Counted from the first letter of the stretch, positions 36,142 to 45,025 are shown. The stretch is 64,000 nucleotides of DNA from Desulfobaccales bacterium (GCA_041648175.1 JBAZPO010000018.1:1-64000); one strand, 5' to 3'. Numbers and translations: made by a program. The notes: generated from the sequence alone by a model not told the origin.

Positions 36142-36216
36142 GCAGCCATCAAACCCCTTGACTGGGATTTCCTTGTTCTTATCTTTAAGGCACACCTTGT
36201 AAAGGGAGGGAAAGCT

Positions 36217-36573
36217 ATGCGGTCAAAAGTTATCATCTTAACCTTGGCCCTGCTTATGGCTCCCGGAATTTCTTCCGCTGAACACCCCGGCAGGGGTCAC
36301 ATGATGGGCGGAAAAGGCATGAGTCAGTGCGCCATGGGAAACATGGACATGATGAACCAGATGACGAATGAGATGCATCAGATGATGGGCCAGGGTCATA
36401 TGACCCCTGTACATCAAAAGCAGATGCAGGGCATGATGGACCAGATGGATCAGATGAAGCAGCAGATGGCCGGCCCCCAGAATCCTCAGATGGAACAACA
36501 GCAGCGTCAACAACTTCAGCAGATGCAGCGTCGGCTTAATACCATAAAGCAACAGTGGGAACATCAGCATTAA
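36217..36573 (+). CDS. Periplasmic Met/His/Gln-rich putative metal-binding protein
   Basis: 118 residues; signal peptide 1-21 (cleavage near ISSAEHPG). The mature part has over twenty Met (GHMMGGKGM, MGNMDMMNQMTNEMHQMM) and a Gln-rich helical tail (MEQQQRQQLQQMQRRL). Met/His spacing suits Cu(I)/Ag(I) chelation, analogous in role to CusF or CopM but not recognisably homologous to CusF's OB fold. GGGAGGGAAA precedes the ATG. It follows cusA by 75 bp in the same direction. Confidence 0.75.
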   Translation: MRSKVIILTLALLMAPGISSAEHPGRGHMMGGKGMSQCAMGNMDMMNQMTNEMHQMMGQGHMTPVHQKQMQGMMDQMDQMKQQMAGPQNPQMEQQQRQQLQQMQRRLNTIKQQWEHQH

Positions 36574-36618
36574 TTTAGGGTCCATGTCCCAGGACCTCTT
36601 ATTTAGTCATAGGTGCCT

Positions 36619-37215
36619 ATGGGTTACCCGCGGCTAATATGGTTCACTCTGGGAGGGATAGTCGTGGGCTACCTGCTTATGCACCCCTTCGCCATGCTGG
36701 CCTATGTCTTGGGTCCCCAGCATCCTCAGACCGCCATGGACTTCCACCTGTGGGGTCGACAGGTGCACCTGGCTTTCAGCTTCGAAATGCTGGTCATGGG
36801 CGGGGCTTTTACCATTATGGGAGGAATCTCCGGTTTTTGCCTGGGGGCCTGGTCCCTCCAGAAAGAGCGGTGGATGGCAGAGAAGTTGGAGTCCCAGCAA
36901 CGCCTGGTCGCTCTTAGAACTATGGAAGAATTGATGGTGACTCTGGCCCACTATATCCGCAACTCCAATATGGTGATCGGGGGATTCAGTGCCCATCTCC
37001 TGAAGCACATTTCCGATGTCGATTTTGCCCAACAACTGCAAATGATCCAGCAAGCTTCCCGGGAAATCGAAGCGGTGGTCAATTCTCTGCAAAACCTAAC
37101 GGAATTCAGCACCGTCCAATATGCCACCGAAGGGCAGGCCAGAATGATCGACCTGAAAAAAGAACTGGAGGTTCATTTATCCGGAAAGGCGACCAAAGAG
37201 CAACATGGAACCTGA
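36619..37215 (+). CDS. Membrane protein with histidine-kinase-like dimerisation helix but no ATPase domain
   Basis: 198 residues. Two membrane helices (about 4-30 and 56-80) are followed by a helical region containing TLAHYIRNSNMVIGGFSAHLL, which resembles an H-box (H, then N five residues later), and a second helix to about residue 175. No N, G1 or G2 ATP-binding box is present. The next gene has a similar plan plus an ATPase domain, so the two look like paralogues that may form a mixed dimer. ATG 36619 is given; GTG 36613 is possible. It overlaps the next gene by 11 bp. Confidence 0.65.
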   Translation: MGYPRLIWFTLGGIVVGYLLMHPFAMLAYVLGPQHPQTAMDFHLWGRQVHLAFSFEMLVMGGAFTIMGGISGFCLGAWSLQKERWMAEKLESQQRLVALRTMEELMVTLAHYIRNSNMVIGGFSAHLLKHISDVDFAQQLQMIQQASREIEAVVNSLQNLTEFSTVQYATEGQARMIDLKKELEVHLSGKATKEQHGT

Positions 37216-38285
37216 AGAAATCAAGCCGGTAGTCTTAGAGGCCCAGACCCGCAGAGAAAGAACCTGGTTCTATCCCTGGATAGGCGTACTATTCGGGGCG
37301 GCTCTCGGCATCTTTATCGGCCATCCGCTCTCTATGCTGGTGCATGACTTTTACAACTTCATCAATTCAGGCACCCCTTTAGATGTGAGTGGAGCCCTCT
37401 TTCACAGCTTTCAATGGCATATGTGGCCCATGATGTTGATCTTCGGCGGGTTTGGTGGTCTGGTTTGGGGTTTTATCGGCTTCATTTTGCAGCGTCTCAA
37501 AGAAAGTCGCTTACGCCTGGATAACTTCCACCAGGAGTTCGAACTTCAGGTTGCCACGTTAAGGCATCACTACAAAAACCTGGCCATAGGCATTCACGGC
37601 TTTTCCGGCCGCATCAAACGGAAATTGGCGAACCTGGATGATACCTATCGCCAGTGCTTTACTGAGGGCAAATGTCCTACATACGGGGACTTTCATAAAG
37701 AATATGAATTGCTGGAACATAACGTTAATATTCTTGAGGAGGCCGCCCAACGCCTGACCCACACCTTGGGACAAGAACTTCTCTTCTTAAAGGCTCTGAC
37801 TTCAAGCGCTTTGCCCTCGATTCCCAGAGATTTTTATCCCCTCCTGGTTCATTGCGTTGACGACCTCTTAGGACTGCGCTTCCGAGAAAAGGATATTCAG
37901 GTCGAAATCAATGGTCAGTCCTTGGAAAATTGCCGGGAAACGCTGATTTTTCCGTTCGAACCCCCACACCATGGAGGTTATCTTGCAGAATGTCCTGGCC
38001 AACGCCATGAGATATGGCGACCACATTCAGATAGGGGTGGCGGACTCGGGTGACCACTTGCGAGTTGAGTTCCGGGACAATGGTCCTGGCTTGGATGTTC
38101 AGGAGCTTAAACGCCATCTCACAATTTCCGGGGAGCGACGGGAGGCCGAGAGCACCCACCTGGGTCTGAGGGTCAGCATCCACTTGCTGACGAAAATCGG
38201 TGGAAGTCTGGCAGCCTGGAGCCATCCAGGGGCAGGCGCCATTTTTATCGTTGACTTTCCTAAGCATCCTTCAAGAGTTCCTTGA
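37205..38285 (+). pseudogene. Membrane histidine-kinase-like sensor interrupted by a single-base frameshift
   Basis: Two membrane helices (GVLFGAALGIFIGHPLSML and MMLIFGGFGGLVWGFIGFIL), a dimerisation-like helix with TLRHHYKNLAIGIHGFSG, then an HATPase_c domain. The first frame is open from 37205 but loses the domain after residue 252, at a run of five C (37961-37965). Dropping one C restores PFEPHTMEVILQNVLANAMR and the rest of the ATPase (DNGPGLD and HLGLRVS boxes) to the stop at 38285. Corrected length is 359 residues. Causes could be a real inactivating mutation, a homopolymer sequencing error, or slippage. It overlaps the upstream paralogue and shares its HP..ML and H-box patterns. Confidence 0.75.
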
Positions 38286-38410
38286 TTTATAATATATCAC
38301 GTTGAGGAGTTGGAAAACCCGGCCAGCCGGAAAACACGTCAAGCAATTTCCCAGGAATGACGCTCACCCGATAGGGGCGGAGGCTTGAATCCAAAAAGGA
38401 GGCAATAATC

Positions 38411-38926
38411 TTGATTAAAATCATGGTGTTACTATCGGTAGTAATCTCGTTGGCCCTGGTGTGCCCGGTGTTGGCCCAGCCCGGCTCTGGCGGCGGCATG
38501 GGCATGGGAGGCGGAATGGGTCCCCGGCTGTACAACCCGCAGACCGTCACTACGGTTAAGGGCGCGGTGGAGAAGCTGGAAGAGCTCAACATGGGGCGCG
38601 CCGGTGGCATGGGCATGAAGTTTCGCGAACTGCTCCTGAAGACGGATAAAGGGAGCCTCATGGTGCATTTGGGGCCCACCTGGTATCTGGACCAGCAAAA
38701 GTTCGCGGTGAAAGTGGGAGACACGCTGGAGGTCACCGGTTCCCAAGTAACCTTAAATAATCAGCCGGCCATCATCGCCCGGGAGGTTAAAGCCAATGGA
38801 CAAACCATAAAACTCCGGGACGACCAGGGGCTACCGGCCTGGCGCGGTATGGGTGGCGGCGGTATGGGCCAAGGGGGTGGCCAGGGTCCTTCCGGCGGTC
38901 AGAGGAAAGGTCCTGCGGGAATGTGA
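38411..38926 (+). CDS. Exported Gly/Met-rich protein with OB-fold-like core
   Basis: 171 residues. Signal peptide 1-22 (VLLSVVISLALVCPVLAQ). Gly/Met-rich linkers at both ends (GGGMGMGGGMG and GGGGMGQGGGQG) flank a core that reads TTVKGAVEKLEEL, LLLKTDKGSLMVHLGPTWYLD, FAVKVGDTLEVTGSQ, IIAREVKANGQTIKLRDDQG, the alternating-strand pattern of small periplasmic OB-fold proteins. The core resembles proteins in other Deltaproteobacteria annotated only as DNA-binding or hypothetical. TTG 38411 is used as start because GGAGG lies eight bases upstream; an ATG at 38423 is the alternative. A periplasmic metal-handling role is suggested only by context. Confidence 0.65.
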   Translation: MIKIMVLLSVVISLALVCPVLAQPGSGGGMGMGGGMGPRLYNPQTVTTVKGAVEKLEELNMGRAGGMGMKFRELLLKTDKGSLMVHLGPTWYLDQQKFAVKVGDTLEVTGSQVTLNNQPAIIAREVKANGQTIKLRDDQGLPAWRGMGGGGMGQGGGQGPSGGQRKGPAGM

Positions 38927-38995
38927 TTTTTTAGGTCGCCTCCGGCTCAAGCAAAAGGGGGAATGGGCGGCGGCACAATTGCAGCATGAGCCCAA

Positions 38996-39019
38996 AGAGG
39001 GCCGGAGCTTCGGCCCTCT
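38996..39019. terminator. Hairpin between convergent genes
   Basis: AGAGGGCCG-GAGCTT-CGGCCCTCT forms a nine-base-pair stem in the gap between the OB-fold gene and the convergent receiver gene. There is no strong T tract, so termination is plausible but not certain. Confidence 0.5.
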
Positions 39020-39075
39020 ACCCCCTTCCCCGAACTGACCTCGGGTGGGCCATGCAGTTTTGCCGGGCATAGTGC

Positions 39076-39543
39076 TCAGGCTGCAGGATCGTCTGTGCTG
39101 CTGCCGGGAAACAGGGTTGTGAACCCATAATCCTCTAAGAGGGAGGACAGATACGTGCCCCCTCGCCTGACGGTCGCAATCGCCGCCAAGAGCTCTTTAT
39201 CCAGTTCGTCTTTCAGGAGATAGCCCTCGGCCCCTGCCAACCTGGCCTGGTCCACATATTCCCGGCGGTTGTGCAGGGTCAGGAGCAGCACCTTGATTCC
39301 GGGGTGCCTCGCCTTGATCATTCGGGTCGCTTCGATGCCACCCAGACACGGCATGGAGATATCCAGGATAACCATTTGGGGTTGCATGGTCTTCAGGGCA
39401 TCTAAAAGTTCCAGCCCGTCCTGGAACTCCCCTACCACCTTTAAGTCGGATTGTTCTCCAATGATTCTTCGGACTCCTTGCCGAACCAGTGCATGGTCAT
39501 CCACCAGCAGAATTTCATAGAAAAATGGCGTTATCGCATCCAT
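39076..39543 (-). CDS. Receiver-only response regulator (NarL-type REC, no output domain)
   Basis: 155 residues. FYEILLVDDHALVRQGVRR and VILDISMPCLGG contain the acidic pocket and phosphoacceptor Asp; TLHNRREY and GYLLKDEL supply the Thr and Lys. The protein ends soon after the receiver (TTLFPGSSTDDPAA), with no helix-turn-helix. It would act by protein contact, for example with the sensor pair encoded convergently. ATG 39543 is chosen; a GTG at 39585 would add 14 residues. Confidence 0.8.
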   Translation of the reverse strand: MDAITPFFYEILLVDDHALVRQGVRRIIGEQSDLKVVGEFQDGLELLDALKTMQPQMVILDISMPCLGGIEATRMIKARHPGIKVLLLTLHNRREYVDQARLAGAEGYLLKDELDKELLAAIATVRRGGTYLSSLLEDYGFTTLFPGSSTDDPAA

Positions 39544-39758
39544 AATGGTGCCCTTGATAGCTAATCTCCATAAATTCGATTTCACATTCCCATCCGGAGA
39601 TATGCAAGGTCAGAGGCCACATTTCTCAGTTAAGCATTGACGGGAATATATCAAGGAGAGCCTTACTATTTCCCCTGAAAAATGATATCGGTAAAATATG
39701 AATTTTCATAAAATGAGAAGTTGGATCTGGCCCAAGAAATGTTGAGGCAAGACCAAAG

Positions 39759-40808
39759 ATGGCAGGATGTGACCTCATGCCCGCCTTGATCCCCGGGAAT
39801 TTCCATACCACCGCCATGGCCATTCTGCCCCACGAGCAGGCAGAGCCAGCCCTGGAACTGGCCCTTTCTTTGGATATCCCCTTCTGGCCCCAATTGCCCC
39901 ATCTGAGTTATTACGAAGATATGTATGTCCAGGCGGCGGAACATTTTCCCGGCATCCTGCTCTTTCCGGAGGAAAACCGCATCAGGTTCGATACGGAAAA
40001 ATTTTTCGAGGACCTGCCCCAGCTTTTGGAACATTGGGACGACCTGGCGTATTTCGACATCTCCCCACAATATTCCGTGGTGTATCACCGCTTTCTGGAA
40101 CTGGACCTCAGTGGCTATATCGCCATCCGCGGCCAGTTGGAAGGCCCAATCAGCTTCGGCTTGAAGATCCTGGATGAAAACGACCGGCCGGTAATCTTCA
40201 ATGATGAAGTGCGGCCCATCCTGATGGACTTCATGGCCCGACGGGTTCAATCCCAGCTCAACCGCCTCAAGGCCAAACATCCCCGGGCCTTTATGTTCAT
40301 CGACGAGCCGGGTCTGCAATTCATCTTCAGCTCCGTCTCGGGCTACCCGGACATGCGGGCCAAAGACGACCTGGATCGGTTCCTGGCCCAGATCGAGCGG
40401 CCTCGGGGCATCCACCTGTGCGGTAATCCGGATTGGGAATTTCTCCTCAACCGGGATTTAGATATCCTGTCCATGGACATTTACACCAACGCCGAGGTCT
40501 TCCAGTGCTACGGCAAAGCCATTCGCCGGTTTATAGAACGGGGCGGGGTCTTGGCTTGGGGTTTGATTCCCACCGGCTGTGAGCCCTTCACCCAGGAGTC
40601 CCAGGACCATCTCATCGCCCACTTAGAGAGCCTCTGGCCAGCCCTCATCAATGCGGGTATTGACCGGGACCAGCTCTTGGCCCAAAGTCTGATCAGCCCC
40701 GCCACCTGCTGTCTCATCAACCCGGACCGGGAAAAGACCGTGACTGAGGCCTATGCCTGGCTCCGGGAGGTGTCTCACCGCCTGCGGGACAAGTATCATT
40801 TGGAGTAA
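39759..40808 (+). CDS. MetE/UROD-like TIM-barrel protein (methionine synthase-related)
   Basis: 349 residues, similar to the C-terminal catalytic barrel of cobalamin-independent methionine synthase and related uroporphyrinogen-decarboxylase-like proteins. Blocks: LIPGNFHTTAMAILPHEQ, AIRGQLEGPISFGLKILDE, FMFIDEPGLQFIFS, GIHLCGNPDWEFLL (a possible zinc His-x-Cys pair), WGLIPTGCEPF and SPATCCLINP (a possible third zinc ligand). The N-terminal half of full MetE is missing, as in archaeal-type core enzymes, so a corrinoid protein rather than folate could be the methyl donor. An alternative start is ATG 39777. It is monocistronic. Confidence 0.72.
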   Translation: MAGCDLMPALIPGNFHTTAMAILPHEQAEPALELALSLDIPFWPQLPHLSYYEDMYVQAAEHFPGILLFPEENRIRFDTEKFFEDLPQLLEHWDDLAYFDISPQYSVVYHRFLELDLSGYIAIRGQLEGPISFGLKILDENDRPVIFNDEVRPILMDFMARRVQSQLNRLKAKHPRAFMFIDEPGLQFIFSSVSGYPDMRAKDDLDRFLAQIERPRGIHLCGNPDWEFLLNRDLDILSMDIYTNAEVFQCYGKAIRRFIERGGVLAWGLIPTGCEPFTQESQDHLIAHLESLWPALINAGIDRDQLLAQSLISPATCCLINPDREKTVTEAYAWLREVSHRLRDKYHLE

Positions 40809-41018
40809 GAACATTCAAGAAGGGCACCACCTTGATAAGACTTTTGGGCAGTAATTCATGAGCCCTTGGCTCACCCGAAGCGTATGAAAAGCAATCACTT
40901 TGCGACTTTGCGTGAGGATTTTTCTCTCCGCCAAGGCGCCAAGAACGCTAAGAATCATTGACTAACTTTTCGGAACAGTCGCTCATGAGCCTTAGGCTCT
41001 CTCAAAACCATGAAACCC

Positions 41019-41044
41019 CGGCGGGGCGGGCATCCCCGCCCGCC
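41019..41044. repeat. GC-rich palindrome before recO
   Basis: GGCGGGGCGGGCATCC and its reverse complement-like half CCGCCCGCC form a hairpin similar to the element at 22180-22199. Confidence 0.5.
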
Positions 41045-41051
41045 ACTCTAC

Positions 41052-41079
41052 TTTGAACTTTCAACCTTGAACCTTGAAC
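41052..41079. repeat. Period-7 heptamer array upstream of recO
   Basis: TTTGAAC, TTTCAAC, CTTGAAC, CTTGAAC in tandem. The unit differs from the TCAG-type arrays but has the same period. Confidence 0.65.
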
Positions 41080-41150
41080 TTTTCCAAGCAGAGGTCTTTA
41101 TTGGCCCCGGCCGGAATTTTCGGGAAAGTGTTGGTCAGGACCACCCCATC

Positions 41151-41975
41151 ATGACTGAGCGGCAAACCCCGGCTATCGTGCTGACAGTGCGGGAATACGG
41201 CGAGGCGGACCTCCTGGTGACCTTTCTCACCCCAGAGCGCGGTCCCCTCACCGGCATCGCCAAGCACGCCCGAAAAAGCCGCCGCCGCTTCGCCCATTGC
41301 CTGGAGCCCTTGAGCCGGGTGGTGTTTTTCCTGTCTCCTAAGCCTGCCCGGGATCTGGAATTCCTCCAGAAGGGGGAACTGGTCAGGTCGTTCCCGTCCC
41401 TGCGCCGGGACCTGAAGCGCCTGGGCGCGGCCGCGCTGCTCTCTGAGGTAGCGGGCCTCCTGGCGGGTCCCCCGGATGCCCTCCAGGAGATTTTCGCCAC
41501 CCTGGAAGACGCCCTGGCCCTCCTGGAACAAGGCGAGCCCCCCGATTCGCTGCTGCCTGCTTTTATGCTCCACCTCATGGGTTTGGGGGGTTACCGGCCC
41601 CGCCTTCACCACTGCGGGGGCTGCGGCGCCGAACCGGAGGCGCCCCTGGCCTTCAGCCTTCCCAAAGGCGGCATATTCTGCGGGGCGTGTCGCGGAAAGG
41701 CCCCCGGGCCCTTGCTGTCCTTGAACCCCGGCACCTGGAAACTCCTGCGCCTGGCCCAAGACCTGCCGCGGCACAAACTTTTGCGCCTGCGCTTTCCCCC
41801 CCAACAGCGGGACCAAAGCCTGGTGATCTTCAGGGCCTTTCTCCGTTACCATTTAGGGAAGAACCTGAAGTCCTGGTCTTTTTGGGAAAAAGTCATCCGC
41901 CCCACGGGTAACAAGGGGCTCAATTCCGGCCACACTGACAAGATTTCCTCACCAGAAGGTGAATCGCATGGGTAA
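41151..41975 (+). CDS. recO: DNA repair protein RecO
   Basis: 274 residues. N-terminal OB fold (PAIVLTVREYGEADLLVTFL), helical core, and a four-cysteine zinc site Cys155/158/177/180 (CGGC and CGAC). It promotes RecA loading and strand annealing with RecR. ATG 41151 gives the standard N-terminus; the frame extends upstream through repeats and is not used. The stop overlaps the next gene by eight bases. Confidence 0.92.
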   Translation: MTERQTPAIVLTVREYGEADLLVTFLTPERGPLTGIAKHARKSRRRFAHCLEPLSRVVFFLSPKPARDLEFLQKGELVRSFPSLRRDLKRLGAAALLSEVAGLLAGPPDALQEIFATLEDALALLEQGEPPDSLLPAFMLHLMGLGGYRPRLHHCGGCGAEPEAPLAFSLPKGGIFCGACRGKAPGPLLSLNPGTWKLLRLAQDLPRHKLLRLRFPPQQRDQSLVIFRAFLRYHLGKNLKSWSFWEKVIRPTGNKGLNSGHTDKISSPEGESHG

Positions 41976-43110
41976 ACATTTGGTGCTGGTGGGCGGGGGA
42001 CACGCCCACCTGACCTGTTTGAAGCAGCTGAAATATTACGTGGATCGAGGCCACCGGGTGACCTTGATCAGCCCTGCCGCCCACCACTACTATTCCGGCA
42101 TGGGACCCGGGATGTTGGGAGGCACGTACTCACCCCGGGAGATTCGCTTTAACATCAGAAAGATGGCCGAATCAGCCGGAGGGGAATTTATCTCCGGAAC
42201 CGTAACTCGCATAAGCTGCCCAGGCCGCGTCCTGCACCTGGACTCTGGTCAGGAAATCACTTTCGATGTAGTTTCTCTTAACACCGGCAGTTCCGTGCCC
42301 CTGAATTCGGTAACCGTTACGGACTGCAAGAACGTCTTCCCGGTCAAGCCCATCATTAATCTGCTAAAAGCCCGGCAGACCATTCTGGATCTCCGGCGTG
42401 ATAAAAAACTTCGCATCCTGGTAGTGGGAGGGGGACCGGCGGGTCTGGAAATCGCCGGTAATACCTGGAAGCTGATCCATGAGCAGGGCGGCGATCAGAT
42501 AACCCTGCTGGCGGGAACACAACTCCTGGGCAATTTCCCTGAAAAGGTTCGCAGGTTGGCTTTCCGGTCCTTTCAGGCTCGCACCATCGAGATTATCGAG
42601 GGGACTCACCTGAGCGCCCTGGAAAGTGACTCTGCCAGGTTGGTCGATGGTCGCCAGCTTCCCTTCGACGTGGCGCTGCTGGCCCTGGGGGTAAAGCCGG
42701 CCCCATTGTTTTCCGATTCCGGGCTGGCCATAGGCCGTGACGGCGGTATGTTGGTCAATGAGTATTTGCACGCCGTCGACCACCCCACCATTTTTGGCGG
42801 CGGCGACTGCATCAGCTTCCAAGGCAGACCCCTTGATAAGGTTGGGGTTTATGCCGTGCGCCAGAACCCTGTCTTGTTTCACAACCTCCTGGCGTCCCTG
42901 GAAGGGCAGAGCCTTATGCCTTTTCATCCCCAAGACGACTATCTGCTCATTTTCAATCTGGGCGACGGCCGGGGAATCTTCCGCAGGAAAAGCTGGGTGT
43001 GGAATGGCCGCCTGGCATTTATTCTGAAAGATTATATCGACCGAAAATTCATGCGAAAATTTCAGATATCCGGTGAGCTCCAAGAATCTGATGCGGACAA
43101 TGAACCTTAA
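41968..43110 (+). CDS. Pyridine nucleotide-disulfide oxidoreductase family protein (TIGR03169-like)
   Basis: 380 residues. An FAD-binding N-terminus LVLVGGGHAHLTCLKQL, YSGMGPGMLGG, a second NAD(P)-binding motif ILVVGGGPAGLEIAG, and the FAD-contact block TIFGGGDCISF are visible. This resembles the flavoprotein that is often fused to or found beside selenophosphate synthetase SelD, and also type-2 NADH dehydrogenase/sulfide:quinone reductase. No redox Cys pair typical of SQR can be assigned. No selD lies nearby. The C-terminal part is amphipathic, so membrane association is possible. ATG 41968 has AAGGTGA six bases upstream. Confidence 0.78.
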   Translation: MGKHLVLVGGGHAHLTCLKQLKYYVDRGHRVTLISPAAHHYYSGMGPGMLGGTYSPREIRFNIRKMAESAGGEFISGTVTRISCPGRVLHLDSGQEITFDVVSLNTGSSVPLNSVTVTDCKNVFPVKPIINLLKARQTILDLRRDKKLRILVVGGGPAGLEIAGNTWKLIHEQGGDQITLLAGTQLLGNFPEKVRRLAFRSFQARTIEIIEGTHLSALESDSARLVDGRQLPFDVALLALGVKPAPLFSDSGLAIGRDGGMLVNEYLHAVDHPTIFGGGDCISFQGRPLDKVGVYAVRQNPVLFHNLLASLEGQSLMPFHPQDDYLLIFNLGDGRGIFRRKSWVWNGRLAFILKDYIDRKFMRKFQISGELQESDADNEP

Positions 43111-43308
43111 TCTGGCTTTTATCAGAAATTTCCCCTCATAAAGCGGTAAGCCGGCGTCTTCCTAACGCTTGCCACGGCCCGGAACCGCCCTTATCTTTAG
43201 GGCAAATCCGGACATATGCCGGTCAGGCGTATCCAGCCCGCCATGCTAGGACAGAAGGAACTCCTGCCTTTCCCTGGCCGCTTACGATTTCACTGAGGAG
43301 GCACCCAT

Positions 43309-43896
43309 ATGCCACTGAAAAAACGGTTACAAGGCAAACGCGTCGCCATTTTTGCCGAAGATCTCTATGAAGACCTGGAACTCTGGTACCCCCTGCTGCG
43401 GCTTAAAGAGGAGGGGGCCGAAACCGTGGTGGTGGGGCCTGGCGACGCGAAGGAACACCACGGCAAGTATGGTTATCCCGTTACCGTGGATAAAGGCATC
43501 CAGGAGGTGGACGTGGAGCAGTTCGACGCCGTGGTCATCCCGGGAGGATACGCCCCGGACCGTATGCGCCGCCATGCCGCCATGGTGGCCTTTGTCCGGG
43601 AGATGGCCAACCATGGCAAAGTTGTGGCGGCCATCTGCCATGGGGGCTGGATGTTGGCCTCCGCCGAAGTGGTGTCAGGAAAAACCGTCACCTCCTTCTT
43701 TGCCATCAAGGATGACCTGGTCCATGCCGGGGCTCTCTATAAGGACGCCGAGGTCGTCGTGGACGGCAATCTCATCACCTCCCGGAAGCCTGCCGACCTG
43801 CCGGCCTTTCTCGCTGCCATCATCGCCGCCCTGGGAGGCGAGGTGCGCTGCCCCACATGCCAGACGGTGCTGCACCACGGCCAACCCTGGGACTAG
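43309..43896 (+). CDS. DJ-1/PfpI family protein with C-terminal Cys-x-x-Cys
   Basis: 195 residues of the class I glutamine-amidotransferase-like fold. VAIFAEDLYEDLELWYP carries the conserved Glu, and AAICHGGWMLASAE the nucleophile-elbow Cys110; family members act as deglycases, glyoxalase III or chaperones/proteases. The last 15 residues (CPTCQTVLHHGQPWD) add a Cys181/Cys184/His pair that could bind a metal, uncommon in the family. GAGGAGG precedes the ATG. It is monocistronic. Confidence 0.88.
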   Translation: MPLKKRLQGKRVAIFAEDLYEDLELWYPLLRLKEEGAETVVVGPGDAKEHHGKYGYPVTVDKGIQEVDVEQFDAVVIPGGYAPDRMRRHAAMVAFVREMANHGKVVAAICHGGWMLASAEVVSGKTVTSFFAIKDDLVHAGALYKDAEVVVDGNLITSRKPADLPAFLAAIIAALGGEVRCPTCQTVLHHGQPWD

Positions 43897-44119
43897 TGGG
43901 ACATGTCTGGGACAGGCCATGGGACAGGGGTTGAGGGGTGTTTCGGTAATGACTTTATTATGTAACTAAATCAGCCTGATACCCAATTCGCATTTCTGGC
44001 CTGGAACTTGCATTTCTTACCTCCACCAGAGCTTGAAGCACCCTTGATTTCAAGACTGGAAATCACGTGGAAAAGCCCGGGGAGATAAGGTTTCCATCTC
44101 TCACGGTTCCGGTGGAACG

Positions 44120-45025
44120 ATGGATGGAAGCAAAAGAACCCTTGGCTCACAGCTGGCCTCCAAAGGCCGAGGTGCGGAAGATGAGCGGTTGAATCGAGCC
44201 CTGGTGACCGGGTTGATGCTGGAAGTGATCCTGGAAACCTCCGCCCTTCAGGGCGACCCCCACAACCGCCGCAGCCTGGTGAAGACCCGCCTGAAAAACA
44301 TCCTGGTGACCCATCTGGCGGGGCGGGTCACCCTGCAGCGCTTTCACCATCTGCTCCGTGAGGTGGACCATTGTGTCCCGCGATATTATCCTCTGATCAC
44401 CTCCAGCGCCACCCAAGTCCCCGGTCCCATCGCTATAGAGATTCCAGAAAATTTATCCCGGACTGCGCCCGCTGCTCCGGCCCATCGGGTGCTCCGGGAA
44501 GACGTTCTCAAAGCCTGGCTTGAGGCCGAAATCCGTAAACTCCTGCCCCAGCGGTCTCACCGCAAGCTCGGCGTAAAACGCCTTCTAGACTTTCTGCAAC
44601 GTACCCAGGGCAACTGGTTCCGGCTCAAGGATTTTGAACTACACTTCGGGGTGGATCGCAAAACCGCCTGGGAGTATCTCCAAAAATTCCTCTCTGCCGG
44701 GCTGCTGCGCCACAACCAGGAACGCTCCGCGGCGGTCCGTTACGCCCTGGCCACCCGATTCCTGGTGGTCCTGGCCGACTCCCTGGCGCCTAAGGTCATA
44801 GAGGCCCTGCCGGACCTGCCTTTAAAGCAGGCGGATCAGGTCTGCGACTGGCTGATAGCCACCGGCGGCGAACCCTTTGGGGAAGCCGAATGGCATGTCC
44901 ATCTTAAGGGCTCCCGGTGCAGCCAGATCATTGCCACCCTCCGGACCTCGGGCCTGTTGGAAGAAGTGAGCCCCGGGGGGCTCAACCAAAGGTTTCAGTT
45001 GGCGCGCCACTGGCTCCAGGACTAA
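44120..45025 (+). CDS. Unknown protein with winged-helix-like segments
   Basis: 301 residues, not recognised. RNRALVTGLMLEVILET-like helices lead into a region RKLGVKRLLDFLQRTQGNW then FRLKDFELHFGVDRKTAWE and YLQKFLSAGLLRHNQERSA, which reads like a winged helix-turn-helix (helix, turn, recognition helix, wing). A second such unit may lie at LPLKQADQVCDWLIATGG with SQIIATLRTSGLLEEVS. No transmembrane segment. It ends 122 bp before paaK on the same strand and could be a regulator of that cluster. Confidence 0.6.
   Translation: MDGSKRTLGSQLASKGRGAEDERLNRALVTGLMLEVILETSALQGDPHNRRSLVKTRLKNILVTHLAGRVTLQRFHHLLREVDHCVPRYYPLITSSATQVPGPIAIEIPENLSRTAPAAPAHRVLREDVLKAWLEAEIRKLLPQRSHRKLGVKRLLDFLQRTQGNWFRLKDFELHFGVDRKTAWEYLQKFLSAGLLRHNQERSAAVRYALATRFLVVLADSLAPKVIEALPDLPLKQADQVCDWLIATGGEPFGEAEWHVHLKGSRCSQIIATLRTSGLLEEVSPGGLNQRFQLARHWLQD

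Noticed and set aside
37205..38285. Programmed ribosomal frameshifting as the preferred explanation
   Set aside because: No slippery heptamer, stimulating hairpin or internal ribosome site is evident; error or mutation at a homopolymer is simpler, though not proven.
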